Part shown: in pieces, positions 37,283-46,297 of the stretch | Position numbering within the stretch: position 1 is the first letter of the stretch | Layout of the letters: each line of letters opens with the position of its first letter | Made by a program: the position numbers and the translations under genes | NCBI RefSeq assembly: GCF_004124235.1 | Contig: NZ_CP032487.1 | Coordinates: 4,526,001-4,590,000 of the forward strand | Direction of reading: 5' to 3' | DNA from: Yersinia hibernica | Lineage (GTDB): Bacteria > Pseudomonadota > Gammaproteobacteria > Enterobacterales > Enterobacteriaceae | Length of the DNA: 64,000 nt | The notes under the pieces: model-generated | Databases searched by the model: none | What the model saw: the letters and a program-made list of their open reading frames with translations, nothing else | Told to the model about the DNA's origin: nothing

Positions 37283-38788
37283 CTATTGAGCGGTGGTCGG
37301 TATGGCGGGGGCGGCTTCAGCAGCACTTGCCACCGTAGGTGCCGCATCTTCTGGCACCACGGAGTGTGGTGTCATAATCGCGTTATACGCCTCCTGCAAT
37401 ACCTTGACATTCACTTCTGGCTCACCTTTTGGCTGCGTCAGAATCAGCGTGGTATCTTGCGATAATTGCTGTTTCAATTCCTGATTCAGCTCCGCCAAAG
37501 TCAGACCAGACAAAAATGCCTGCCGCAGTTTCTGATATTGCTCCGGAGCAATATCCACTACGCCACTTTGCTGTGAACGTAGGCGTTGGCTGATTAAGAT
37601 ATCTGTATCGGTGCGGGCATAAGTCGCAAACAACTTACTGAGTTGGTCATTTTTCTGCACCATCAAAGCATCAAACTCAGCCTGACTCAGGCCATTGGTA
37701 CGTAAACTGGCCAATTCGCGCGCCACAAAATTCATGCCTGGCGTCAGATTTTCTGTCGGAGTATTCAGGTGAATCGCACATTGAGCGCGTTGATATTGCA
37801 CCCGACAATCAAAGCCCAATTTCAGGTTCTTCTGATCACTTTTTTCCAACACTTGCTGCACATGCCAGAACAAGGCCTCACGGGCTAAATCACTGCGCCA
37901 GTAACGGCTTAGGGCCTGAGAGTCCTGAATCGGATGCCAAGGGGTATCCCACATCAGTGATAATGTGTCTTGTGTCGCCTGCTCACTCATCAAGCTCACC
38001 GGCTCGGATTGCAGGGGCGCTAACATCGCGATGGGTGCTGGTGTCGTCCGTTTCCCTTGCAACTCAGAGAAGGTTTTACCAATTTGAGCCGCGATATTGC
38101 GACTGTCGACATTACCCACCACATACAATGTCATGGCATCCGGGGTATACCATTGCTGATAAAACTGCTTTAACTTCTCGATATCTACCGGTTTTGCCAC
38201 AGGTTGACCGGGATCATGCCCCATCAAAGATGAGCCTTTGAGCCGGTAACGCCACCAAGGTTCCTGAATATTTTGCGGGAACGTGGCGATAGGGTCCGTT
38301 GCACTATTCAGCGCCGCGTTGACGGTCTGTTCGCTGATAGCCAGCTTGCCACTGGTATCGGATAACCACGCCAGCGCTTCTTTCATCAAATCAGGGCGGT
38401 TATTGGGCAAACTCAAGCTATATAAGGTGAAATCATAAGATGTTATCGCCGGTGGCAACGGACGATCGCTATCGACCCCTTGCTGCCATAATGACTGAAG
38501 CTGGGCCGGAGTAAAACTCGCGCTGCTCATTAATGCCAGGCGGGGCAACAGATGGGCAAAGCCAACTTGCTGCGTGCTCTCAGATAATGAACCGGTATTC
38601 ACCACCAGACGTAACTCGATCCGGTCGCTAGGGCGCTGTGGCGTCGCCAACAACTGCCATGAAAACCCGTTTTCTAATTTCCCCTGCTGCCAGGCAGGAT
38701 CGGGTTGTAGTGCTTCAGCCTGCACATTACTGCTGGCCGCAGCCAACAATAATCCACCCACTATAAGACGAATTCTGGTGCCCTGCAT
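37283..38788 (-). CDS. yhjJ: M16-family pseudopeptidase YhjJ
   Basis: A 501-residue protein (E. coli YhjJ is 498) with a signal peptide ending SSNVQA, so probably periplasmic. It has the two-lobe pitrilysin fold, e.g. RIELRLVVNTGSLSE followed by GFAHLLPRLAL. Active M16 peptidases carry HxxEH at this position; here neither the glutamate nor the second histidine is present, so it cannot bind zinc in the usual way. The C-terminus is Ala/Pro-rich. Function is unknown; a chaperone or substrate-binding role is possible. Confidence 0.92.
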   Translation of the reverse strand: MQGTRIRLIVGGLLLAAASSNVQAEALQPDPAWQQGKLENGFSWQLLATPQRPSDRIELRLVVNTGSLSESTQQVGFAHLLPRLALMSSASFTPAQLQSLWQQGVDSDRPLPPAITSYDFTLYSLSLPNNRPDLMKEALAWLSDTSGKLAISEQTVNAALNSATDPIATFPQNIQEPWWRYRLKGSSLMGHDPGQPVAKPVDIEKLKQFYQQWYTPDAMTLYVVGNVDSRNIAAQIGKTFSELQGKRTTPAPIAMLAPLQSEPVSLMSEQATQDTLSLMWDTPWHPIQDSQALSRYWRSDLAREALFWHVQQVLEKSDQKNLKLGFDCRVQYQRAQCAIHLNTPTENLTPGMNFVARELASLRTNGLSQAEFDALMVQKNDQLSKLFATYARTDTDILISQRLRSQQSGVVDIAPEQYQKLRQAFLSGLTLAELNQELKQQLSQDTTLILTQPKGEPEVNVKVLQEAYNAIMTPHSVVPEDAAPTVASAAEAAPAIPTTAQ

Positions 38789-39181
38789 GTGAACCCCTAC
38801 TTAATAAACTAGCCAATGTTAAAACGATGCAACGTCATGTCATTCCGGTCAGCCACTGGTGCTTTCACGCCATCCGCCAACCGGTGCTATGCAAACGGGT
38901 AACCATAAAGACATGAATAAATGAATCCAGCTTTCAAAAACGCATCGCTATGCCGTTATTATTGGGCGAAAAATCAGCGGTTATCACCACCGTAAAAACT
39001 GGAAGTGGGAGTGTACCACTGTGTTAGACCGCATGCTTTTGCCGATGTCACTCATCAGAGTAAAAAATAGTATCTAAATGCTCATTAACACAAGAAATGG
39101 TATCGCGGGGCATACAGAAGAGCAGCTACCGGCGGCAATCCACCACCGGTAGTGATTGTTGAAGATGTTGCTATGACACTA
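38789..39181. other. Gene-free region between yhjJ start and dctA end
   Basis: About 390 bp. A hairpin at about 39127-39153 (CTACCGG / CCGGTAG arms) lies just beyond the dctA stop and may stabilise or end its mRNA, though no U tract follows. The yhjJ promoter must also be here. No gene is seen. Confidence 0.45.
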
Positions 39182-40477
39182 TCAAGAAGGGGTAACGCTG
39201 TTTTTTATATCGCCATTGGGTAATGTTTTGTTTGATAACACAGCTTGCAATTGATCATTATCCAGTTGGTTGCACCACTTCGCCACCACGATAGTTGCAA
39301 CCCCATTCCCCACCAGATTAGTCAATGCACGGGCTTCAGACATAAAGCGGTCGATACCCAGAATCAGTGCCAAACCAGCCAAGGGTAAATGCCCGACCGC
39401 AGAAATAGTCGCCGCCAAGACGATAAAACCACTGCCCGTGACCCCTGCCGCGCCTTTTGAGGAAAGCAGCAAGACCACCAGTAAGGTCACCTGGTGAATG
39501 ACATCCATATGGGTATTGGTTGCCTGGGCAATAAACACCGCGGCCATAGTCAGGTAAATAGAGGTGCCATCTAAGTTAAATGAATAACCCGTCGGGATAA
39601 CCAAGCCCACCACGGATTTCTTACACCCGGCTTTTTCCATCTTATCCAGCATGCGCGGCAGCACAGACTCCGAAGAGGACGTCCCTAACACGATCAATAA
39701 CTCTTCTTTTATATAGCGGATAAACTTGAAGATGTTAAAACCATTGAATTTCGCAATCGAGCCCAGCACAACCACCACAAACAATACGCAGGTGATGTAG
39801 AAGCAGATAATCAACTGGCCCAGTTGCACCAAGCTACCCACCCCGTATTTACCAATAGTAAAGGCCATGGCACCGAAAGCCCCGATAGGTGCCAAGCGCA
39901 TGATCATATTGATAATACCGAAGATAACGCGGGAGAAACTTTCAATGACATTAAAGATAAGCTGGCCTTTTTCACCCAGACGGTGCAGGGCAAAACCGAA
40001 CAGAACAGCAAATAACAAGACTTGCAGAATATTGCCGCTAGCAAAGGCACCCACGACACTGCCGGGAATGATATCCAGTAGGAAAGGTATAATCCCTTGC
40101 TGCGAGGCTTGCTCAGCATAAAGTGCAACCGCTTTAGCATCCAGTGTCGCCGGATCGATATTCATACCAGCACCGGGTTGCACCACGTTAACAATGACCA
40201 AACCAATCAAGAGTGCAATGGTACTGACAATCTCAAAATAGAGCAGCGCGATGGCACCGGTACGGCCAACGGCTTTCATACTTTCCATACCCGCGATCCC
40301 GGTCACGACAGTACAGAAAATCACGGGTGCGATAATCATTTTAATTAGTTTAACAAATCCATCACCCAAAGGTTTCATCTGAGCGCCAAGATCAGGGTAA
40401 AAATGACCCAATAAAACGCCCAGAGTAATCGCCGTTAACACCTGAAAATAAAGACTTTTAAATATTGAAGCTTTCAT
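39182..40477 (-). CDS. dctA: Aerobic C4-dicarboxylate transporter DctA
   Basis: A 431-residue sodium/proton:dicarboxylate symporter of the DAACS family (E. coli DctA is 428) importing succinate, fumarate and malate. Conserved elements are the N-terminal [23 protein letters not shown], the serine-rich loop [13 protein letters not shown], the motif [12 protein letters not shown], and [13 protein letters not shown]. Start at 40477 is chosen by match to E. coli and an AAGGAC site; the frame extends 48 codons farther upstream without similarity. E. coli dctA is under DcuSR and CRP control; those sites were not resolved here. Confidence 0.95.
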   Translation of the reverse strand: MKASIFKSLYFQVLTAITLGVLLGHFYPDLGAQMKPLGDGFVKLIKMIIAPVIFCTVVTGIAGMESMKAVGRTGAIALLYFEIVSTIALLIGLVIVNVVQPGAGMNIDPATLDAKAVALYAEQASQQGIIPFLLDIIPGSVVGAFASGNILQVLLFAVLFGFALHRLGEKGQLIFNVIESFSRVIFGIINMIMRLAPIGAFGAMAFTIGKYGVGSLVQLGQLIICFYITCVLFVVVVLGSIAKFNGFNIFKFIRYIKEELLIVLGTSSSESVLPRMLDKMEKAGCKKSVVGLVIPTGYSFNLDGTSIYLTMAAVFIAQATNTHMDVIHQVTLLVVLLLSSKGAAGVTGSGFIVLAATISAVGHLPLAGLALILGIDRFMSEARALTNLVGNGVATIVVAKWCNQLDNDQLQAVLSNKTLPNGDIKNSVTPS

Positions 40478-40855
40478 AACTATGTCCTTTTGGAGTAATA
40501 CACGGCAGCCTGTCGCTTTGTTCTCTGTAATGATTGAGTGACACTTCTTTTTTATCCGTGCTTGCGCGGAAAATAACACCCTCATAACAATATGGAAATT
40601 ATTAGTTGCACTGGATTGCACCCTAAACGCGAAATTAAGAACTGAAACGCTTCAAGCGGGCGCAATAACGGCGATACAGTCAGATCAACCAGACAATTAA
40701 CCCAAAATGATTAATAGTAGAAATGGATATAAAAAAGCCATCAGCAGATGTGGGGCGATGTACACCAGAAAGGATTTTTGAGCGGATAGTTGGTGGGTGG
40801 TAGCCCCCTTTTGAGGATGAAATGCAGGGGGCAGTTGAATACTTATCAGTCGAGA
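40478..40855. other. Gene-free region upstream of dctA
   Basis: About 380 bp between the dctA start and the end of the CBM32 gene, both on the minus strand. It should hold the dctA promoter. No operator was confidently recognised. Confidence 0.4.
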
Positions 40856-41335
40856 TTATTTGATTGCCCGGCTGGGCACAGCAGCAGCGCTATTAATGGC
40901 AATTTCGTTAATTGCACTCCACTTGTTGATATCCGTCCCAAAGGTATCCAGCTTGATATATTTAGCCGTAACGGGGGTAAAAGTCAGTTTTTCACCATTT
41001 TTATCTGCCGTAGATGTTTCTAAACCTTCAGCCAGCGGCTGCCAACTTTTTCCATCATTGGAATAAAAGATAGAAAACTTCAGTTTCCGCTCAGTCGGTT
41101 TGAATGGAACAATCAGAATATTTTCAATGGATTGCTCTTTATCCAGCTCAAGCTGAATCCAACTCTCGCCAGAGGCCGCCCAGCGCGTTTTAACATCGCC
41201 ATCGGCAATATTCGCGGGCACATGGCCCTTTTCGCTGTCATAACCGGATGCTGTTACAGCAACAATTTGTGCAGCATAACCCGATGCGCAAAACAGCGAA
41301 CCGAGCAAAAATGTGGCTAATATCTGTTTTTTCAT
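40856..41335 (-). CDS. Periplasmic CBM32 (F5/8 type C) polygalacturonate-binding protein
   Basis: A 159-residue protein with a signal peptide ending ASGYA, followed by a single discoidin/F5-8C (CBM32) domain: GHVPANIADGDVKTRWAASGESWIQLELD is the canonical opening and KYIKLDTFGTDINKWSAINEI the closing strand. It strongly recalls YeCBM32 of Y. enterocolitica, described as a periplasmic polygalacturonic-acid-binding protein. There is no catalytic domain. Start at 41335 gives a clean signal peptide; the frame extends 28 codons upstream without meaning. Last gene of the kdgM-lyase-CBM32 group; it probably retains oligogalacturonides in the periplasm for the lyase. Confidence 0.88.
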   Translation of the reverse strand: MKKQILATFLLGSLFCASGYAAQIVAVTASGYDSEKGHVPANIADGDVKTRWAASGESWIQLELDKEQSIENILIVPFKPTERKLKFSIFYSNDGKSWQPLAEGLETSTADKNGEKLTFTPVTAKYIKLDTFGTDINKWSAINEIAINSAAAVPSRAIK

Positions 41336-41428
41336 CAACCTATCCTTTTTATCACGACGATGAGAACCCGTGGGTAAAAGCGCCGGGCAAACTGACCCTG
41401 GGAAGCCACTGCTCGGCACTTTTTACCA

Positions 41429-41454
41429 ACAGCGGCCCCAGCACGGGCCGCTGT
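41429..41454 (-). terminator. Intergenic hairpin between lyase and CBM32 genes
   Basis: 10-bp perfect stem ACAGCGGCCC / GGGCCGCTGT around CAGCAC, with only a short AAAAAG tract beyond on the minus strand. It is probably an mRNA-stability or partial-termination element that sets expression of the downstream CBM32 gene. Confidence 0.5.
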
Positions 41455-41459
41455 CGGGA

Positions 41460-43178
41460 CTATTTACGGCCGTTCGGTTGCAGCTTCTCACCCACATTGA
41501 GCAAGAACAGTTCATTATCACGAGTTGAAATACGTGCTGAACCGTCGTCCATTCGGTAGGCACCCTCAGTAAAGCCAGCACCATTGAGGAAAGGTGCTAC
41601 AACCTGCGGTTTATTACGCAATGAAGCTTCCAGTGCCAGCAAAGCATAAGGCTCTATCGCATCAACATCAGCATATTGGCGGTCAGGAGAAGCCATGAAG
41701 AAGCCGTCGATATAGCGTGTTTTAATCATGTTATCGCCGATTTTCTCTGCCAGTAGCCGATAATCCGCCACTTGGCTGGCATTATAGAGATCCAGCAGAG
41801 CAAACAAGGCGTAAGGATCACTGTTGGTGGTGTCCATTTTAACCTTCACATCCTTGCCCGGTGCAGTACCGAGGTCACCCAAGCCCTGATCATTGGCAAT
41901 ACCGCGCGCGACTTTCCATAGCAACGGGTTATTGTCGATGGCATAGGCACGTGCATAAGAAACCAGGAATTCATTCCCAGCCTTGTAAGGCTTAAGCACG
42001 GTGCCTTTTTTGCCATAATAACCATCGCGCGGGAGGGTGTAATTTGACAAATCCTGCCCATCGGCAATCATCGGACGGAAGGTATTGTCCTTATCGTTAT
42101 AAGCATATTGCGCAAATGCTTTCAGACCATCCACAGTCCATTTGAGTAAATCCTGCCCCTGCGGACCCAAATCTTTACCCAACTGCAACTGCATTAAGGC
42201 ATTTTCAGAATAAAGGGTGCTAGTGCGCCCTTTGAGCATCATATTGCCTTCCAGTGCTGCCGGGCCGAACTCTGGCCCAAATTGGCGCTGGGCACGATCG
42301 CCAAACTTAGAGTGGGTATCGGCATCGTCAGTTGGCTCTTCGCGCTTCAGAGCCTGTGTGAACTGATAAACCCCGAGGCCAGTTTTGGCATCGCGCGGTA
42401 AAACATATTGATCTGCCAAACGTTTAGCCCAGACTAATGCGCCTTGATCCTGCTTATTTTTGTAAAGCAGGGACGCAGAATAAATCAGGTCATTACCGGC
42501 ATTAAGGAAACTAAGCCCTTTAGTGGCAAAGAAAGGTGGCTGCTGCTCAAATTGACTTTCCCACAATACCCCCATCGGCTTGCCATATTCACCATGGCGG
42601 CTGGTTTCAAGAATGCGCCAATCATAAACATGGGCATTCCAAAAGCCGCGAATAAACCGAGCAGTAGCATCACTGTCGACGCTGAACATCAGGTCATAGT
42701 AGGGATAAGCATTTTTCAGCTCATGCACCATCTCTTTTTCACTTGGCCCTTCCGGTTGCAGAGTTTTCAGATCAACAAAGCGGTGGCCACCCCAATACAG
42801 TAAACCACTGGCGTCCTGATAATTCTGGAAGTGATAGCGCACAATATCTTCGGCACGTTGCTGATAGCGGGGGTCGCCACTAAGCTGGCTCAAGCCACTC
42901 ATCACACGCATCAAATTTTGCTGGGCGGAGAAGTTTGATAATACGGCCCGACGGCCATCGGGGAATATCCATTCCAATTGCTGCCCGCTACGGGGGTCAA
43001 CACCATCCGCCAGCAGCGGACTAGGCTTATCACCGTGGTAACTATCTGATGCCTTGTCTAACACATTATCGACATACTGTTTCACCACAGTCAGTCGGTC
43101 AGTATCCGCTGCCTGTCCGGCGGGTGTATACAGCGCTGCTAACGCCGCCATACTCAAAAATAACGCTCTTTTTTTCAT
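41460..43178 (-). CDS. Periplasmic family 2 pectate lyase
   Basis: A protein of about 572 residues with a signal peptide (MKKRALFLSMAALAALY..., cleavage near AGQAA), then the polysaccharide lyase family 2 alpha/alpha-barrel. Motifs include PDGRRAVLSNFSAQQNLMRV, YWGGHRFVDL, RTSTLYSENALM, YNASQVADYRLLAEK and NELFLLNVGE. PL2 enzymes cleave polygalacturonate by beta-elimination. The secreted form in Y. enterocolitica (YePL2A) is periplasmic, whereas a paralogue without signal peptide is cytosolic. Start is set at ATG 43178; an in-frame TTG at 43196 is less likely. Between kdgM and CBM32 on the same strand. Confidence 0.9.
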   Translation of the reverse strand: MKKRALFLSMAALAALYTPAGQAADTDRLTVVKQYVDNVLDKASDSYHGDKPSPLLADGVDPRSGQQLEWIFPDGRRAVLSNFSAQQNLMRVMSGLSQLSGDPRYQQRAEDIVRYHFQNYQDASGLLYWGGHRFVDLKTLQPEGPSEKEMVHELKNAYPYYDLMFSVDSDATARFIRGFWNAHVYDWRILETSRHGEYGKPMGVLWESQFEQQPPFFATKGLSFLNAGNDLIYSASLLYKNKQDQGALVWAKRLADQYVLPRDAKTGLGVYQFTQALKREEPTDDADTHSKFGDRAQRQFGPEFGPAALEGNMMLKGRTSTLYSENALMQLQLGKDLGPQGQDLLKWTVDGLKAFAQYAYNDKDNTFRPMIADGQDLSNYTLPRDGYYGKKGTVLKPYKAGNEFLVSYARAYAIDNNPLLWKVARGIANDQGLGDLGTAPGKDVKVKMDTTNSDPYALFALLDLYNASQVADYRLLAEKIGDNMIKTRYIDGFFMASPDRQYADVDAIEPYALLALEASLRNKPQVVAPFLNGAGFTEGAYRMDDGSARISTRDNELFLLNVGEKLQPNGRK

Positions 43179-43249
43179 TACTTTGTTACCTGTCAAAAAT
43201 CGTTATAGCGAGGTGTGACCCCTGAGGTCAGAATTTAATTATTTATAGA

Positions 43250-43954
43250 TTAGAAGCTATATTTGATACCTACGCGGTAACGGGTTTGGCGCTCATCGGT
43301 ATTTTTACTGCCGGAAACATTACCAATAGCCATATAAGGCGACCAGTTCTTATCCCACTTATAGCTCAATTTAAAATCATGGGTCCAATCGTAATTTTCG
43401 TTATCTGACAGAATGACGCCGGCTTTATTGGCTTGCTTGTAATCCAACTCATAGTCTAATTGGAATTCTTTGTTGATTTTATAGCTCAGAACACTCGTCA
43501 GATTATAGCCATTTTCAGACGTGTCTTTTTTTGTATTAATATTGGCGCTAGTGCGTTTGTAATAAGGGCGATAACGTAATGAAATAGAGAGATCGTCCGT
43601 GATATTTGCTTTACCACGAAGATATGGGCGATAACTGTTCGCTGTTGAACTTGAATCTAATGAGAAGCCTGGTTCAATGGAGAATGTTTTATCAATTTTA
43701 TACACATAGCTGGCAACCACTTCAGTACCATTGCTCACCCCCTCATGGAATGGCTTATCTTTGTCACTGGCGCTTTTCCATTTGCCTTCTAGAGATAGCC
43801 CGAAGCCATTGTCAAAGCGGTGGGACATTAATAAACGGTCTTTGTGGTTATTACCACTTTGATCTTGTGTTTCATGACGATAGTCAATAGTCACAGCCAT
43901 TGCACTGGTGCTGATAAGTGATGCCACTGCCAGAGATAATAATTTAAATTTCAT
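43250..43954 (-). CDS. kdgM: Oligogalacturonate-specific outer-membrane porin KdgM
   Basis: A 234-residue protein with a signal peptide ending TSAMA, followed by alternating amphipathic strands consistent with a 12-strand barrel, and a C-terminal RVGIKYSF with terminal Phe. Family features include TIDYRHETQDQSGNNHKDRLLMSHRF. In Dickeya, KdgM admits oligogalacturonides and is repressed by KdgR and activated by CRP; candidate sites for both lie upstream here. First gene of the pectin group. Confidence 0.92.
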   Translation of the reverse strand: MKFKLLSLAVASLISTSAMAVTIDYRHETQDQSGNNHKDRLLMSHRFDNGFGLSLEGKWKSASDKDKPFHEGVSNGTEVVASYVYKIDKTFSIEPGFSLDSSSTANSYRPYLRGKANITDDLSISLRYRPYYKRTSANINTKKDTSENGYNLTSVLSYKINKEFQLDYELDYKQANKAGVILSDNENYDWTHDFKLSYKWDKNWSPYMAIGNVSGSKNTDERQTRYRVGIKYSF

Positions 43955-44011
43955 TACAGTTCCCTTATTTTAATAAGTAATGTTAATTATTCTAAGAAAT
44001 ACAAAAACACT

Positions 44012-44030
44012 TATGAAACGGTATTTTATT
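44012..44030 (-). promoter_or_regulatory. KdgR-like operator upstream of kdgM
   Basis: TATGAAACGGTATTTTATT closely matches the KdgR consensus AATGAAACATTGTTTTATT, both halves being nearly intact. It lies about 60-75 bp before the kdgM start, a position suited to repression. Confidence 0.75.
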
Positions 44031-44097
44031 TATTTTGATATTAAGTTCCGAGATCCATGACTAATAGTTCGAAATTAACAAAACAAATATCCGTTTA

Positions 44098-44113
44098 TGT
44101 GATGAGGTTCAAA
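44098..44113 (-). promoter_or_regulatory. CRP-like site upstream of kdgM
   Basis: TGTGA-TGAGGT-TCAAA, one mismatch from the TGTGA-N6-TCACA core. It sits about 70 bp farther from kdgM than the KdgR-like site, compatible with CRP activation. Confidence 0.5.
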
Positions 44114-44537
44114 GTAAATAGTTTTGACTAATGCAATGGCATCGTAATTTTTTAGTTATACCGCAGGTGTAGCAAGGGGTTTAGGCTATTTTGAAGGGGA
44201 TTTCTTTCGAATTAAATAGTCTTGACGAGAGAGGTGTTAATATTGTAGGGCTAATATAAATAAGCAAATAGATGTCAGGAAAATATTTTCTTAGTGGTAT
44301 TATTGTTAGTTTAATCACTTTTATATTATCACTCATATTTCTCTTAACTTTTCAGTCAAGGAGTGTGCGGTAATACACCGAAAAGTAGGGTATAACCGGT
44401 ATTCTGGATGAAAAGTGATTTTGATTTAATATCAGAAAAGATAATGTTTCGGTTTTTATTCTTTAGAATAAAATACTGCTATTTGATCAAAGTGCAGTGA
44501 TTAAGAGCCAATAAATATAGCTTACGCCGTGGTTACA

Positions 44538-46079
44538 TCAGTGGCGTAGAATAAAACGGGTTTCGAACTCTTCACATGGGAGCGGCTCAGAAAGCAAAAA
44601 GCCCTGCCCACATTGAATACCATGTTTTAATAACCATTGCCGCTGTTCGTTGGTCTCAACTCCTTCAGCCATTACCCGCAGCTGCAACACCTCTGAGATA
44701 GTAGTGATAATACGCGCCATCGCATCATCTTCTGGTAAATGCTTCACAAAGCTTTTATCCAGTTTAATAATGTTAATTGGCAAACTTTTCAGGTGATTAA
44801 GGTATTGCAGACTTGAATAGCCGGTACCAAAGTCATCCAGAGCGATAGATAAACCAAGCCCCCGCAGCTCACCCAGCAACACCAATGCTTCGTCAAGGTT
44901 ATTAATACGGGCCGTCTCAGTAATCTCCAGCACTAATTGACGGGGATCGATATCATAGCGGCTGATGATAGTTTTCAGGTGAGTAATGATACTATTGCAT
45001 TGAATTTGCAAGCCGGAAATATTGACCGCCAGTGACAAAGTCACCCCTTGTGCTTTCCAGCCCGCCAAAATGCGGCATGCTTCTTCCAGCACCCAACTTC
45101 CCAGTGGCAGCATCGCCCCGCTCTCTTCTGCATCAGGGACGAACTCAGAAGGCAAACGATAGCTGCCATCCGCCTGACGCCAGCGTAATAATGCCTCTGC
45201 GCCAATCACTCGCGGCTCACCCATATCCCATTGCGGCTGTAAAAACAGTACGAAATCGCGATTTTCTATTGCCTGTAAAATGTCATTTTCCTGCGTCAGC
45301 TGCTGCTGGGTTTTATGTTGCGCAGGTAATTCAGTGCTGGGGCTAGGACTCAGATCGGTGTAAGCCTCAGCGAGCAGTTGCTGGTTACGATTGTAATTGT
45401 TAACCAATACCCCCAGTTCATCGTCTTGATGATGGGCAGGTAAAGTCAGTTGATGATTCAAAACACCTTGCTGACCAATCTCTTCCAGCTCCTTGGCCAT
45501 CTTCCGCAGTGGGTGAATAATTAGGCGATTAATACACCAGGCGATAGAAACTGACAATACCAATGCCAACAGCAAATAAGTCGAGAGCATTGCCGACAAG
45601 GTGCTCAGGATAAACTGATACATGCGAAATGAGTCTGCACGTAACACTAAATGTGCCAGTGGCTGCGGGTTGGCGGAAACCCGCTCCAGCGAATAGAGCG
45701 GCACAGTTATCTGTACTGGCAGATCAAAAATACGTTTGGCCCAGCGAGGCACTGGCCGTTCCGTGGGAAAGTTGGCGTGCAATACCTGAATCTGATTGGG
45801 CAGAATGACGTCAGCGCGGCTAAGAATGCCAATAGGTAGCACGCTATTAAGTATTTTTTTAGCTTGCGGAACATCAACGCTTAAGATTGCTTCAGACAGC
45901 GGTTGGCGAATAGAATAGGCAATACTCTCCAGCTGCCTGGCGTAATCATCCTTGCGCTGCTGCACAAAGTGGAACAACTGAAGGACGATAAAAATACAGA
46001 TAGTAACCAGTGCAACAACTGCCACTGCCGCCATTTGCTTGATCGTTAATGAACGCCTTACCCGCAAACTCACTCCCAC
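44538..46079 (-). CDS. pdeK: EAL-domain c-di-GMP phosphodiesterase PdeK/HmsP-like, GGDEF missing
   Basis: A 513-residue inner-membrane protein: two membrane helices flanking a periplasmic sensor region (about residues 17-35 and 160-185), a HAMP segment (LVNNYNRNQQLL), then a full EAL domain with EALLRW, NISGLQI, EITETARI, DDFGTGYSSLQYL, KLDKSFV and AEGVET. Relatives (E. coli YhjK, Y. pestis HmsP) are about 650-670 residues and carry a degenerate GGDEF domain between HAMP and EAL. Here only a ~50-residue polar linker remains, without a frameshift. The EAL domain looks catalytically competent. It is next to bcsC and would lower c-di-GMP available to BcsA. Confidence 0.88.
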   Translation of the reverse strand: MGVSLRVRRSLTIKQMAAVAVVALVTICIFIVLQLFHFVQQRKDDYARQLESIAYSIRQPLSEAILSVDVPQAKKILNSVLPIGILSRADVILPNQIQVLHANFPTERPVPRWAKRIFDLPVQITVPLYSLERVSANPQPLAHLVLRADSFRMYQFILSTLSAMLSTYLLLALVLSVSIAWCINRLIIHPLRKMAKELEEIGQQGVLNHQLTLPAHHQDDELGVLVNNYNRNQQLLAEAYTDLSPSPSTELPAQHKTQQQLTQENDILQAIENRDFVLFLQPQWDMGEPRVIGAEALLRWRQADGSYRLPSEFVPDAEESGAMLPLGSWVLEEACRILAGWKAQGVTLSLAVNISGLQIQCNSIITHLKTIISRYDIDPRQLVLEITETARINNLDEALVLLGELRGLGLSIALDDFGTGYSSLQYLNHLKSLPINIIKLDKSFVKHLPEDDAMARIITTISEVLQLRVMAEGVETNEQRQWLLKHGIQCGQGFLLSEPLPCEEFETRFILRH

Positions 46080-46297
46080 CCATTCCGACTGAATAAAATA
46101 AAATGATTGCCACAGTGGTGCGGCGACCCGTCGATGCTGTCCGAGTATACTCGATCGCCCTGAGATTTTATCTTACGAAACCAAACCGGTTGGGAAGAAT
46201 ACCGTGGGTTTCGGTCTTTTCCTATCAGGATCGCCACTTCAAAGTGCTATTTATCACTCTAAAGTCGCTTTTTTATGCAAATAAGTTCGAGTGGCTA

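Larger units (their letters stand above)
43955..44537. other. kdgM upstream region
   Basis: Nearly 600 bp of AT-rich DNA with no gene I can support. It contains the KdgR-like and CRP-like sites listed separately, and, near its right end, the region beyond the pdeK stop. The 44200-44500 part holds nothing recognisable. Confidence 0.5.
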
